Of a stretch of DNA of 20,345 bases, positions 8,290 through 15,543 are shown one piece after another. The stretch is from positions 1 through 20,345 of IMG/VR virus record IMGVR_UViG_3300025168_000889; one strand, written 5' to 3'. The notes beneath the pieces are model-generated. The model did not search any database. It was not told where the DNA came from and saw only the letters and a program-made list of their open reading frames with translations. How positions within the stretch are numbered: position 1 is the first letter of the stretch; the number at the start of each line of letters is the position of its first letter. The position numbers and the translations under genes are program-made. Source of the DNA: a virus.

Positions 8290-8688
8290 ATGAAGTGGTT
8301 ATTTTTATTTTTTTTGATTATTCCAAATTTAAGTTTTTCACAAGTTGATACTTGCACTGTTTATAAGGACTTGTATAAGACTGCAAAAATATTGAATTTA
8401 AAATACCAGGAAAAAATATCTAAACAAGATAGTATAATATCAGATCAAGATTTTGTAGTATCTATAAAACAACAAATTATATTTCAAAAAGATTTTATGC
8501 TAAAAAATGATAGCTTGCAATTTGATCTATATAGCAAACAGATAAAATTACTAAATGAAAATCTTTCTATTTATGAAAAAGAAAGAGCTAAAGAAGGAAA
8601 ATGGCATAAGAGGTTTATGCCTGGTTTTATATTTGGAATAGTTGGAACGGTTTTATTAATACATTCTGTTGATTATACCTTACCTTAA
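8290..8688 (+). CDS. Secreted coiled-coil protein with Q-rule signal peptide and C-terminal membrane helix (spanin candidate)
   Basis: The 132 residues begin with a classic signal peptide (MKWLFLFFLIIPNLSFS) with predicted cleavage before Gln18 (SFS|QVD). Then comes a helical, Asp/Lys/Gln-rich region (about 30-100, with KQDSII and LQFDLYSKQIKLLNENL) and a C-terminal membrane helix (about 109-126, FMPGFIFGIVGTVLLIHSV). Exported N-terminus plus C-terminal anchor in the inner membrane is the layout of a unimolecular spanin, except that no lipobox is present: Cys22 is not preceded by a [LVI][AST][GA] triplet at the cleavage site. Gln right after the signal peptidase I site is typical of Bacteroidetes secreted proteins. 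The start has no clear Shine-Dalgarno. A role in outer-membrane disruption is inferred from topology and position. Confidence 0.6.
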   Translation: MKWLFLFFLIIPNLSFSQVDTCTVYKDLYKTAKILNLKYQEKISKQDSIISDQDFVVSIKQQIIFQKDFMLKNDSLQFDLYSKQIKLLNENLSIYEKERAKEGKWHKRFMPGFIFGIVGTVLLIHSVDYTLP

Positions 8689-8710
8689 TAAATTTAATTA
8701 ATTATTTTTT

Positions 8711-8725
8711 TATATTTATATATAG
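8711..8725 (+). promoter_or_regulatory. Candidate late promoter abutting the terminase start codon
   Basis: TATATTTATATATAG touches the ATG at 8726 and follows a run of seven T. It is the same motif as before bS21 (16143) with two extra bases. If it acts as a -10-like late promoter, transcription would begin close to the A of the start codon, giving a leaderless terminase message. There is no Shine-Dalgarno. Confidence 0.5.
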
Positions 8726-10309
8726 ATGCATAAGAAAAAATCTATAAAAGAAATTATTGCTGAAGAATACAAAAAGTGTGCTGTAGATCCAATCTACTTC
8801 ATGAAAAAATATTGTAAGGTTCAGCATCCCAAACATGGAAAAATAAGTTTTAACTTATACCCATTCCAGGAAAGGGTTTTAGATCAATTCCGTAAAAAAG
8901 ATTATAATATAATTCTTAAGGCACGACAACTAGGTATTTCTACTCTCACTGGAGGATATTCTTTATGGTTAATGCTTTTCCACAGCGATAAGAATGTTTT
9001 GGTAATTGCAACAAAACAAGACGTAGCAAAAAATCTAGTTACGAAAATTAGAACTATGCATGAAAATTTGCCATCTTGGTTAAAAGCAGAATGTATTGAA
9101 GATAATAAGCTGAGTCTTAGATTTGCAAATGGTTCTCAAGTAAAAGCAGTATCAGCTTCAAGCGATGCAGGTCGATCTGAAGCACTTTCTCTATTGGTAA
9201 TTGATGAAGCAGCATTTATAGATAAAATAGATGAAATTTGGGCATCCTCGCAGCAAGCCCTAGCAACAGGTGGTAAGTGTATTTCACTTTCAACACCTAA
9301 TGGTATGGGCAATTGGTTTCATAAACAATGGGTAAAAGCCGAACATGGAGATAATAGATTTAATACAATTAGATTACACTGGTCGTTACACCCAGAACGG
9401 GATCAAGAATATAGAGATGATCAGGACGAACTTCTAGGAGCTCAGCTAGCAGCCCAAGAATGTGATTGTGATTTTATAACTTCTGGTAATACTGTAATAG
9501 ATGGTAGTTTGATAGAATGGTATAAAGAAACTTATGCTGAAGAGCCCATAGAAAAAAGAGGCTTTGATGGGAACTATTGGATTTGGGAGCCTGCCAATTA
9601 TATGAAAAATTATATGGTGGTAGCAGATGTTGCTAGAGGTGACGGAACCGATTATTCTGCATTTCATGTTATAGATATAGATGAGGTACAACAGGTAGCA
9701 GAATATAGAGGTCACCTTACTCCAAAAGATTTTGGAAATATGTTGGTTGGTGTAGCAACAGAATATAATGACGCATTATTGGTTATTGAAAATGCAAATG
9801 TAGGTTGGGGTTCGTTACAAGCTGCAATAGATAGAGATTATAAAAATTTATATTATACTTATAAACAAGAAGGTACCGTTGATGCAGCGGTCCAATTACA
9901 AAAGGGTTATGATTTAAAAGATAAATCACAAATGACCCCAGGTTTTACAACTTCAATAAAAACTCGTCCACTTTTAATTTCAAAACTTGATATTTATTTT
10001 AGAGAAAAAGCATGTGTTATTAAATCAAGAAGATTGCTTGAAGAAGCAAACGTTTTTATTTGGAACGGTCATAAGGCAGAAGCTCGTTCAGGATATAATG
10101 ATGATTTAATTATGGCTTTTTCAATTGGTCTTTGGGTAAGAGATACCGCTCTTAAGCTTAGAAATGAAGGCCTAGAATTAGATAAAAAAGCTTTGAATTT
10201 AATGGGAAAATCTGCTTCGAGTATATATACGGGAACTGTCAATCAGAGTCCCGGTTGGAGTATGAATGTTAAAGGGAATGACGAAGACCTTACCTGGTTA
10301 ATTAATTAG
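8726..10309 (+). CDS. 17: Terminase large subunit (gp17-like packaging ATPase-nuclease)
   Basis: At 527 residues this is a little shorter than T4 gp17 (610). The ATPase domain has an adenine-binding YPFQERVL (45-52), a Walker A-type loop KARQLGIST (65-73) in which the usual GK(S/T) lysine is replaced by Ile, Walker B LLVIDE (156-161, D160/E161) and motif III STPNG (189-193). The RNase H-fold nuclease has Asp301 (VADVARGDGTDY), Glu355 (LVIENANVGWG) and Asp459/Asp460 (GYNDDLIMAF). The protein docks on the portal, pumps DNA into the prohead and cuts headful concatemers. The start at 8726 retains the conserved-looking KCAVDPIYFMKKYCKVQHP segment, so later Met codons are unlikely. No small subunit gene is visible. 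Portal follows 8 bases downstream. Confidence 0.95.
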   Translation: MHKKKSIKEIIAEEYKKCAVDPIYFMKKYCKVQHPKHGKISFNLYPFQERVLDQFRKKDYNIILKARQLGISTLTGGYSLWLMLFHSDKNVLVIATKQDVAKNLVTKIRTMHENLPSWLKAECIEDNKLSLRFANGSQVKAVSASSDAGRSEALSLLVIDEAAFIDKIDEIWASSQQALATGGKCISLSTPNGMGNWFHKQWVKAEHGDNRFNTIRLHWSLHPERDQEYRDDQDELLGAQLAAQECDCDFITSGNTVIDGSLIEWYKETYAEEPIEKRGFDGNYWIWEPANYMKNYMVVADVARGDGTDYSAFHVIDIDEVQQVAEYRGHLTPKDFGNMLVGVATEYNDALLVIENANVGWGSLQAAIDRDYKNLYYTYKQEGTVDAAVQLQKGYDLKDKSQMTPGFTTSIKTRPLLISKLDIYFREKACVIKSRRLLEEANVFIWNGHKAEARSGYNDDLIMAFSIGLWVRDTALKLRNEGLELDKKALNLMGKSASSIYTGTVNQSPGWSMNVKGNDEDLTWLIN

Positions 10310-10317
10310 GAATTAAA

Positions 10318-12210
10318 ATGGCTGATAAATCACTTTTTAGTAGATTAAAAAAATTATTTTCCACTGGTGTAGTTATAAGACGGATTGGTGATAAGAAATT
10401 AAAAGTTGTTGATACCAATGCATTACAAGCAGATGGTAATTTAGAATCGAATAGACTTGTGGATAGATATAGCAAGTTATATGCTGGTGGTCACAATTCT
10501 AACTACGAACCTCAGCAAACTTATTTGGGAATGCGTACAGAATTGTTTAATGATTATGAAGCAATGGATATGGATTCAATAATAGCTTCGGCATTAGATA
10601 TTTATGCAGAAGAATGTACAGTTAAAAATGCATTCGGATTAACTCTACAAATAAAATCCCCAAAAAAAGAAATTAACGATATATTGCATAATCTATTCTA
10701 TGATATACTAAACATAGAGTTTAATTTATATCTATGGATTCGTAGCATGTGTAAATATGGAGACTTTTTCTTAAAAATGGATATAGTTGATAAGTATGGT
10801 GTAGTTAATGTAGTACCAATTTCTCCATATTTTATGGTTAGGGAAGAAAATATAGATCCAAAATCTCCAGATCTTGTTAAATTTTATATTGATGAATCTA
10901 CTGGCGGAAACTCATATGCTACTGGGATGGTTGGTGGAGGAAGAAAAGCTTATTTAGAAGATTATGAAGTTGCTCATTTTAGATTAATCGGAGATACAAA
11001 CTTTTTGCCTTATGGCAAAGCAATGATTGAACCTGCCAGAAGAGTATGGAAGCAATTAACTCTAATGGAAGATGCAATGTTAATACATAGGATCATGCGA
11101 GCACCCGAGCGAAGAATTTTTAAAGTTGATATTGGAAATATTCCACCAAATGAAGTTGAAGGTTATATGAACAAGGTTATTAACAAGATAAAAAAGACTC
11201 CTTATGTTGATGAAAAAACTGGAGATTATAATCTTAAGTTTAACTTGATGAATATGCTGGAAGATTATTATTTACCTGTTAGGGGTGGACAAAGTGGAAC
11301 GGAGATTGATACTTTAAGTGGAATGGAATTCACGGGAATCGATGATATAGAATATTTAAGAAATAGAATGTTCGCAGCACTTAAGATTCCAAAGGCCTTT
11401 ATTGGTTATGAAGAAAATGTAGAAGGAAAAGCAACGTTAGCTGCGCAGGATGTTAGGTTTTCTAGAACTATAGAAAGAATCCAAAAAATAGTAGTTTCGG
11501 AATTAACTAAGATTGCTATTGTTCACCTATATTCACAAGGATACACAAATGAAGATTTGGTTGATTTTGAATTAAGTTTAACTAATCCATCAACTATATC
11601 AGAAGAGGAAAAGTTGGAATTATGGAGTACTAAAGTAGATCTTGCAAGTTCAATAAAAGACCTACATATGCTTTCTGAAGATTGGATTTATAAATATATA
11701 TTTGATATGGCTGATGAAGACGTAGCTATAGAAAGAAAAGAAGTAATTGAAGATATTAAACAGAGATTTAGAAAAGGCGAGATTGAACAAGAAGGTAATG
11801 ATCCTATTAAGACTGGAGAAATAAGAGGCAGTGAATATGCTCTTGCTCAAGTTGGTGGAGCTGGTGGTGGTGGATTTCCTGGTCAACCTGGTCAAGATAG
11901 TGGTGGAGAAGAACCTGAAGGAACTGAACTTGCTTTTGAAGATACCAAAAATATGGGAAGACCTAAAGAAGGTCCTAAATCTGGAACTCGTGGCAATCAA
12001 GATAGTGCAAGAGGTAGAGATCCTCTTGGAAAAGAAACTAAAAAAAGAGATGTAAAATATAGAGACAGAAAGATAGAATCTAACGTTAAAAGCTCACCTT
12101 TGGCAAAAGGAGTTAAGTATTCTATGGATTCTAAACTAAAAAAGCCAAATATATTAAAAGAGACTTCTTTTTTAGATGAAAAAAACCTATTAAATGATGA
12201 AAATTTATAA
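10318..12210 (+). CDS. 20: Portal vertex protein (gp20-like)
   Basis: This 630-residue protein has recognisable gp20 blocks: LGMRTELFNDYEAMD and YGDFFLKMDI in the first third, the long AHFRLIGDTNFLPYGKAMI segment with ARRVWKQLTLMEDAMLIHR (about 220-255), APERRIFKVDIGNI, and EYLRNRMFAALKIPKAFIGYE (about 345-365). The dodecameric portal is the DNA entry and exit channel, nucleates prohead assembly and is the terminase docking site. The last 130 residues are disordered-looking, with a Gly/Pro-rich linker (GGAGGGGFPGQPGQ) and a basic tail, longer than I would expect for T4 gp20 and perhaps lineage-specific or processed. AGGA at 10308-10311 lies 6 bases before ATG, overlapping the terminase stop region, so the two genes are probably one message. 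Confidence 0.95.
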   Translation: MADKSLFSRLKKLFSTGVVIRRIGDKKLKVVDTNALQADGNLESNRLVDRYSKLYAGGHNSNYEPQQTYLGMRTELFNDYEAMDMDSIIASALDIYAEECTVKNAFGLTLQIKSPKKEINDILHNLFYDILNIEFNLYLWIRSMCKYGDFFLKMDIVDKYGVVNVVPISPYFMVREENIDPKSPDLVKFYIDESTGGNSYATGMVGGGRKAYLEDYEVAHFRLIGDTNFLPYGKAMIEPARRVWKQLTLMEDAMLIHRIMRAPERRIFKVDIGNIPPNEVEGYMNKVINKIKKTPYVDEKTGDYNLKFNLMNMLEDYYLPVRGGQSGTEIDTLSGMEFTGIDDIEYLRNRMFAALKIPKAFIGYEENVEGKATLAAQDVRFSRTIERIQKIVVSELTKIAIVHLYSQGYTNEDLVDFELSLTNPSTISEEEKLELWSTKVDLASSIKDLHMLSEDWIYKYIFDMADEDVAIERKEVIEDIKQRFRKGEIEQEGNDPIKTGEIRGSEYALAQVGGAGGGGFPGQPGQDSGGEEPEGTELAFEDTKNMGRPKEGPKSGTRGNQDSARGRDPLGKETKKRDVKYRDRKIESNVKSSPLAKGVKYSMDSKLKKPNILKETSFLDEKNLLNDENL

Positions 12211-12226
12211 TATAGTTTTTAAATTT

Positions 12227-12263
12227 GATATTTATTTAAGAGTTAATATATTTAAATATATAG
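12227..12263 (+). promoter_or_regulatory. Candidate tandem late promoter motifs after portal
   Basis: GATATTTAT at 12227-12235 repeats the core motif. A second related element follows: a perfect 14-bp palindrome TATATTTAAATATA (12247-12260) running into TAG, resembling the terminase site with one inserted AA step. The second ends four bases before the ATG at 12268. Either could start transcription of the small-gene block. Confidence 0.45.
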
Positions 12264-12267
12264 TGGA

Positions 12268-13128
12268 ATGTTTGAAATGATAAGACATAATAAGATTAAA
12301 AATACTGGAATTATTTTCGAAGTTTTGGTTAGACAATTAACTTCTGATATAATGAATGGTAAAGAAAAAGCTTGTGCATTAAAAATAATGAAAGAGTATT
12401 TTAAAAGTGGAAGCCAATTAAAAAAAGAGCTTAATCTCTATAGGGGCCTTTTTGAAGAGAAATTTTCGTCTGAATCAAAAGCTTCAAAATTTTTAGATTT
12501 GATATTAGCTGAAAGAAGTTCTTTAGATAATACCAAATTAAAAAGAGAAAAGTATAACTTAATAAAAGCTATACAGGAGTCTTATGATATCAATGATTTT
12601 TTCAAAACTAGGATTAATGAATATAAAATTTATGCTTCTATATATCAACTCTTTAATACAGAATCAAAAAAAGCTACTCCAAAAAAAATAACAGAGTCTT
12701 ATTATACTCTTGTTGGAAATCTACAAAAAGTTTCGATTAAAAAAGACAATATAAAAGATCAATTATCCGAACAATCAAAAGACATAAAGCTATTATCTTA
12801 TAAAATTTTAGTTGATAAGTTTAATAGTAAATACGGAAACAAACTAGATGAGAATCAAAAAAGTTTATTGTCTATCTATATTAATAATGTTTCTAAAACT
12901 AAAAGTTTAAAAAATGAATTTCTTGAACAAGTTAATGTTATACAAAGGGAGCTTTTAATTTGTAATAAAAAGATTACAGATAAAGCAGTAAGAATAAAGT
13001 TAAAAGAAATATCAAACTATTTGAAAAAAATAAAAAATACTAATATTATAAAAGAGAATCATATTTTATCTTTAATGAGATATCATGAATTAATTAAGGA
13101 GCTTAAATATGCCAATCAGGGATCTTGA
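12268..13128 (+). CDS. Helical phage protein of unknown function between portal and protease
   Basis: This 286-residue protein is Lys/Glu/Ser-rich, predicted almost entirely helical, with no membrane segment or signal. Its N-terminus (MIRHNKIKNTGIIFEVLVRQLT) resembles an unnamed protein I recall from other marine T4-like phages, where I/LRHxKxKNTGI(L/I)FE is the conserved start. In T4 this genomic slot holds the small prohead core proteins gp67 and gp68, but no similarity to them is visible. ATG 12268 follows TAGTGGA; ATG 12277 is an alternative start. The gene overlaps the next start by 20 bases. A role in head assembly is a guess from position. Confidence 0.75.
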   Translation: MFEMIRHNKIKNTGIIFEVLVRQLTSDIMNGKEKACALKIMKEYFKSGSQLKKELNLYRGLFEEKFSSESKASKFLDLILAERSSLDNTKLKREKYNLIKAIQESYDINDFFKTRINEYKIYASIYQLFNTESKKATPKKITESYYTLVGNLQKVSIKKDNIKDQLSEQSKDIKLLSYKILVDKFNSKYGNKLDENQKSLLSIYINNVSKTKSLKNEFLEQVNVIQRELLICNKKITDKAVRIKLKEISNYLKKIKNTNIIKENHILSLMRYHELIKELKYANQGS

Positions 13129-13543
13129 TGCTTTATTTGAAAAACTATCTAAAGAAGTAGATGAAATTAGTACTACTGCTGGAGTACCTGGATATCAGAC
13201 TCCCTATGCTTTTTCTGATGAAGAAGAAGACGAAAAAGAGGATGATGAAAATAAGCTTAGCGAAAGTAAATATAGAAGTATAATGAGCGAAATTTATGAT
13301 TTAGATTATAAGTCATATAAAAAAGATCCAAGTTTGAATTCAAAACAAAAAGTTAATGGGGCTATTACCGAAATATCGAAGAAACTACTTCAGATAGAAA
13401 GAATCTTAAATCGCAACATTAAATTAAAGAGCGAACAAGGTTTGGAATCGGATTCATACTGGAAGTCTACAAAAGGTAAGATTTATAAGATTTCAGAAAG
13501 AATGAATCGAATAGCAGCTAAAATGAGAACTATTTCTTCATGA
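13109..13543 (+). CDS. Small acidic-helical phage protein, head region
   Basis: This 144-residue protein is translated from ATG 13109 with a strong AAGGAG (13096-13101). It has a helical N-terminus, then a TTAGVPGYQTPYAFS motif (about 22-36) that I recall in unnamed marine phage proteins, an acidic run (DEEEDEKEDDEN) and a helical basic C-terminal half. The start lies inside the previous gene and the stop TGA overlaps the next ATG (ATGA), so it is translationally coupled on both sides. Possible prohead core or connector protein; no family recognised. Confidence 0.75.
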   Translation: MPIRDLDALFEKLSKEVDEISTTAGVPGYQTPYAFSDEEEDEKEDDENKLSESKYRSIMSEIYDLDYKSYKKDPSLNSKQKVNGAITEISKKLLQIERILNRNIKLKSEQGLESDSYWKSTKGKIYKISERMNRIAAKMRTISS

Positions 13544-13668
13544 AAATAAAAAAATTAAAAGAAGGATTGGAAAAATCTGATTTGGAAATTATAAGAAAGT
13601 TAATTAGGAAAGAACTGGCTTCGGTGTATTTTGATCTATATAGATTAAAATCAACTTGGGGTAAATAA
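13540..13668 (+). CDS. Tiny basic protein (42 residues) coupled by ATGA overlap
   Basis: This short gene begins at the ATG of the ATGA overlap with the upstream stop. It encodes 42 residues, MKIKKLKEGLEKSDLEIIRK then LIRKELASVYFDLYRLKSTW and GK, one or two amphipathic helices with net positive charge, ending in TAA at 13666-13668. It fills what would otherwise be a 142-base gap, has codon use like its neighbours and no competing frame. Small basic proteins beside portal and protease occur in T4 (gp67, gp68), but no homology is claimed. The LKE|G at residues 6-9 has the form of a gp21 cleavage site. Confidence 0.6.
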   Translation: MKIKKLKEGLEKSDLEIIRKLIRKELASVYFDLYRLKSTWGK

Positions 13669-13685
13669 ATAACATAGGAAAAAAA

Positions 13686-13967
13686 ATGATACATCAGTTA
13701 AAAAGACCGGTTTTGAGTTGGCCAGAATGGTCAAAGAAGCCAGAAAATAAAAAATTAATAAAAGAAAATATTCATGCAGCAAAAAGAAAATATAATAATG
13801 ATTTATATATTGCTGAAAATTATAATAGATATTTAATGTATATGATGGGTTTGATTTCTACTCCCGGTGTTTCTGCTCCAAGTGGTGGTGGCCAAACAAA
13901 AGCAGGAATTAGTCATTATATGATTGGACAGTCAACTGTAGATTCAGACGAATTTGTAGTAAGCTAA
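13686..13967 (+). CDS. Small phage protein of unknown function
   Basis: The 93 residues have an N-terminal PVLSWPEWSKKPENKK segment, a helical Lys/Asn/Tyr-rich middle with YNRYLMYMMGLIS, and a Gly/Ser-rich tail (STPGVSAPSGGGQTKAG) ending in ISHYMIGQS. The MYMMGLIS stretch is too short for a membrane helix. TAGGAA is 7 bases before ATG. It lies between the 42-residue gene and a fibre-like small gene. No family recognised. Confidence 0.65.
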   Translation: MIHQLKRPVLSWPEWSKKPENKKLIKENIHAAKRKYNNDLYIAENYNRYLMYMMGLISTPGVSAPSGGGQTKAGISHYMIGQSTVDSDEFVVS

Positions 13968-14021
13968 ATTAATTAACGTTAAAATCATTCACAAAGAATG
14001 TAACAAAAAGGAAGAAAGAAA

Positions 14022-14333
14022 ATGGGAAAACAAACAAGATCAACACTACAGGGGTATTTCAATACAGGAGATAAACCTACAGAGCAACAATTTGCCGATC
14101 TTATTGATAGTAATTTGAATTTAAATGATGGTGGATCTGTTTCTGGATCACTTAAAGTTGTTAATTTAAGTGCAGCTACTGCTTCATTTCATACAAGCGG
14201 ATCACTATCTAAGATTAGATTTGAAAATTTACCAACTTCATATGCATTGGCAGCAACTCTTGGTTCAGGATCTTTATTTATATCTGGTAGTGTTAACAAA
14301 ATTGGTGGTGGCAAATTTCTCTGTATAGCTTAA
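14022..14333 (+). CDS. Small virion-type protein with tail-fibre N-terminal module
   Basis: The 103 residues start with TRSTLQGYFNTGDKPTEQQ followed by FADLIDSNLNLND, a module I recall at the N-terminus of fibre-like proteins of Bacteroidetes phages and prophages. SGSLKVVNLSAATASFHTSGS, GSGSLFISGSVNKIGGG and a short tail follow. This is the same Gly/Ser vocabulary as the large fibres at 1262 and 19845, but here the protein stops after about 100 residues. AAGGAAG lies about 7 bases before ATG. It could be a head decoration protein or a truncated fibre; position among head genes favours decoration. Confidence 0.6.
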   Translation: MGKQTRSTLQGYFNTGDKPTEQQFADLIDSNLNLNDGGSVSGSLKVVNLSAATASFHTSGSLSKIRFENLPTSYALAATLGSGSLFISGSVNKIGGGKFLCIA

Positions 14334-14360
14334 TCATTTAAAAATGTTGGAGGAATAATT

Positions 14361-14558
14361 ATGGCTCTAGCAGATTTGGCGGGATCGTCGAAATTTGACA
14401 AAGTTAAAAAAGAATCTCCCTTAGCTGGGATGACCGGTCCGACTGGAAATTATTCTAAGAATAAAGGAAAGCCTTTGGGATCTTTAGCAAAAGATCCTGA
14501 AGCTTCCATATTCAATATAGATGGTATTCCGGAAAAATACTCTAATAAGATAGGATAA
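14361..14558 (+). CDS. Small phage protein upstream of protease
   Basis: The 65 residues are MALADLAGSSKFDKVKKES, then LAGMTGPTGNYSKNKGKPLG and a conserved-looking SLAKDPEASIFNIDGIPEKY end. It is low in hydrophobic residues and probably extended. A strong GGAGGA (14349-14354, spacing 6) suggests high expression. Its stop is two bases before the gp21 start. Similar short proteins are in my memory of marine phage head clusters, but without a function. Confidence 0.6.
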   Translation: MALADLAGSSKFDKVKKESPLAGMTGPTGNYSKNKGKPLGSLAKDPEASIFNIDGIPEKYSNKIG

Positions 14559-14560
14559 CT

Positions 14561-15226
14561 ATGAACAAGCAACTTTTAATCGATTATACTCCATTTAATA
14601 TAACTCCTCAGATGATAAAAGAATCTGAAGAAAGAAATGGTGGCAAAGTAATCGTACAGGGAGTACTTCAAAGAGCCGGCGCTAAAAACCAGAATGGTCG
14701 GATTTACCCAAAAGACATTCTAATAAGAGAAGTTAAAAGGTATAACGACCATCAAGTTAAAGAGCATAGGGCTTTGGGAGAATTAGATCATCCTGAAAGT
14801 TCCGTTGTAAACTTATCCAACGTTTCTCATAATGTATTAGAAACTTGGTTTGATGGCGATGATGTTGTTGGAAAAGTTGAAATATTAGGAACTCCCAGTG
14901 GTAATATACTTAAAGAACTTTTAAAGTCTGGTATAAAACTAGGTATTAGTTCTAGAGGTCTGGGAAGTGTAAAACCATTATACGAGGATGGCGATCACAC
15001 TGTAGAGGTTCAACCCGACTTTGAATTAATATGTTGGGACTTTGTTTCTAATCCTTCTACACAAGGAGCTTTTATGAGACCAATGAATGAATCTGTTGGC
15101 AATAAGCTACCAGTAAATAAATATGATACGGTAAATAGAATTATAACCGATATTATTTGTGAAATGACTGGGGTTTGCAAAATTCCAACTCACAAGAAAT
15201 CTAATTGTAAATGTGGAGGACACTAA
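14561..15226 (+). CDS. 21: Prohead core protease (gp21-like)
   Basis: This 221-residue protein is about the length of T4 gp21 (212). It shows QNGRIYP (44-50), the His-bearing block ALGELDHPESSVVNLSNVSH (71-90, His76 the likely catalytic His), GKVEILGTPSG (104-114), the nucleophile block LGISSRGLGSV (127-137, Ser130/Ser131) and SNPSTQGAFMRP (163-174). This family U9-type serine protease sits in the prohead core, activates itself and cuts scaffold, capsid and internal proteins after (L/I)xE before DNA entry. The C-terminus is unusual: Cys200, Cys206, then CKCGGH, a Cys/His-rich tail that could bind metal. AGGA (14552-14555) lies across the upstream stop. Its stop overlaps the next start. Confidence 0.93.
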   Translation: MNKQLLIDYTPFNITPQMIKESEERNGGKVIVQGVLQRAGAKNQNGRIYPKDILIREVKRYNDHQVKEHRALGELDHPESSVVNLSNVSHNVLETWFDGDDVVGKVEILGTPSGNILKELLKSGIKLGISSRGLGSVKPLYEDGDHTVEVQPDFELICWDFVSNPSTQGAFMRPMNESVGNKLPVNKYDTVNRIITDIICEMTGVCKIPTHKKSNCKCGGH

Positions 15227-15525
15227 TGGCAAATATTAATTTAAAATCACTTGTAAAGGAATCAGCACTAGGTAATTTGCCAAGTTCAAAACTTTTCAAA
15301 TATAACAAGGCCACTGGCAAATATGATTCTCCAGGATCTGTTACAGAAGAATCTGTTAATGAAGCACCTGCTCCAGGAATGGCAATGGAAATTCAGGAAG
15401 ATCTAGATGATGCATACATATTAGTTTGGGAATTATCAAAAAAAGTCAAATCATATAGCCCTAAAGCTTTTAGTAAGATTAGAGACGTTTTAAAGGTATT
15501 AGCCCAAGTTAAAAAAGATATTTAA
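15226..15525 (+). CDS. Small head-region protein after protease
   Basis: Start ATG 15226 overlaps the gp21 stop (TAATG) and has GGAGGA at 15215-15220. An in-frame ATG at 15211 lies before that site and is rejected. The 99 residues include an N-terminal MANINLKSLVKESALG that ends in a (L/I)xE-like element, a Pro/Ala-rich acidic middle and a helical C-terminus (DDAYILVWELSKKVKSYS, then IRDVLKVLAQVKKDI). It may be a prohead core protein cut by the adjacent protease; function is not known. Confidence 0.65.
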   Translation: MANINLKSLVKESALGNLPSSKLFKYNKATGKYDSPGSVTEESVNEAPAPGMAMEIQEDLDDAYILVWELSKKVKSYSPKAFSKIRDVLKVLAQVKKDI

Positions 15526-15543
15526 TTATTATAGGAAAAACTC

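Noticed and set aside
8689-8710. AT-only inverted sequence and T-run after the exported protein gene
   Set aside because: The possible stem has no G-C pair, so it is too weak to call an intrinsic terminator.
9989-9997. GATATTTAT inside the terminase gene
   Set aside because: It encodes Asp-Ile-Tyr in frame and has no start nearby, so it is probably a chance copy; it also shows that the 9-mer alone is not specific.
10597-10605. GATATTTAT inside the portal gene
   Set aside because: Again Asp-Ile-Tyr codons in a conserved protein segment, with no downstream gene start.
11662-12000. Minus-strand frame of 112 residues over the portal gene
   Set aside because: It lies wholly opposite a well-supported conserved gene and has a low-complexity Ser/Phe/Thr composition.
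11831-12055. Second + strand frame inside the portal 3' end
   Set aside because: It is a Leu/Lys/Val-rich shadow of the Gly-rich portal tail, without its own ribosome site.
13986-14000. Small inverted repeat CATTC-ACAAA-GAATG before the gene at 14022
   Set aside because: Only five base pairs and no T-run, so it is neither a terminator nor a convincing operator.
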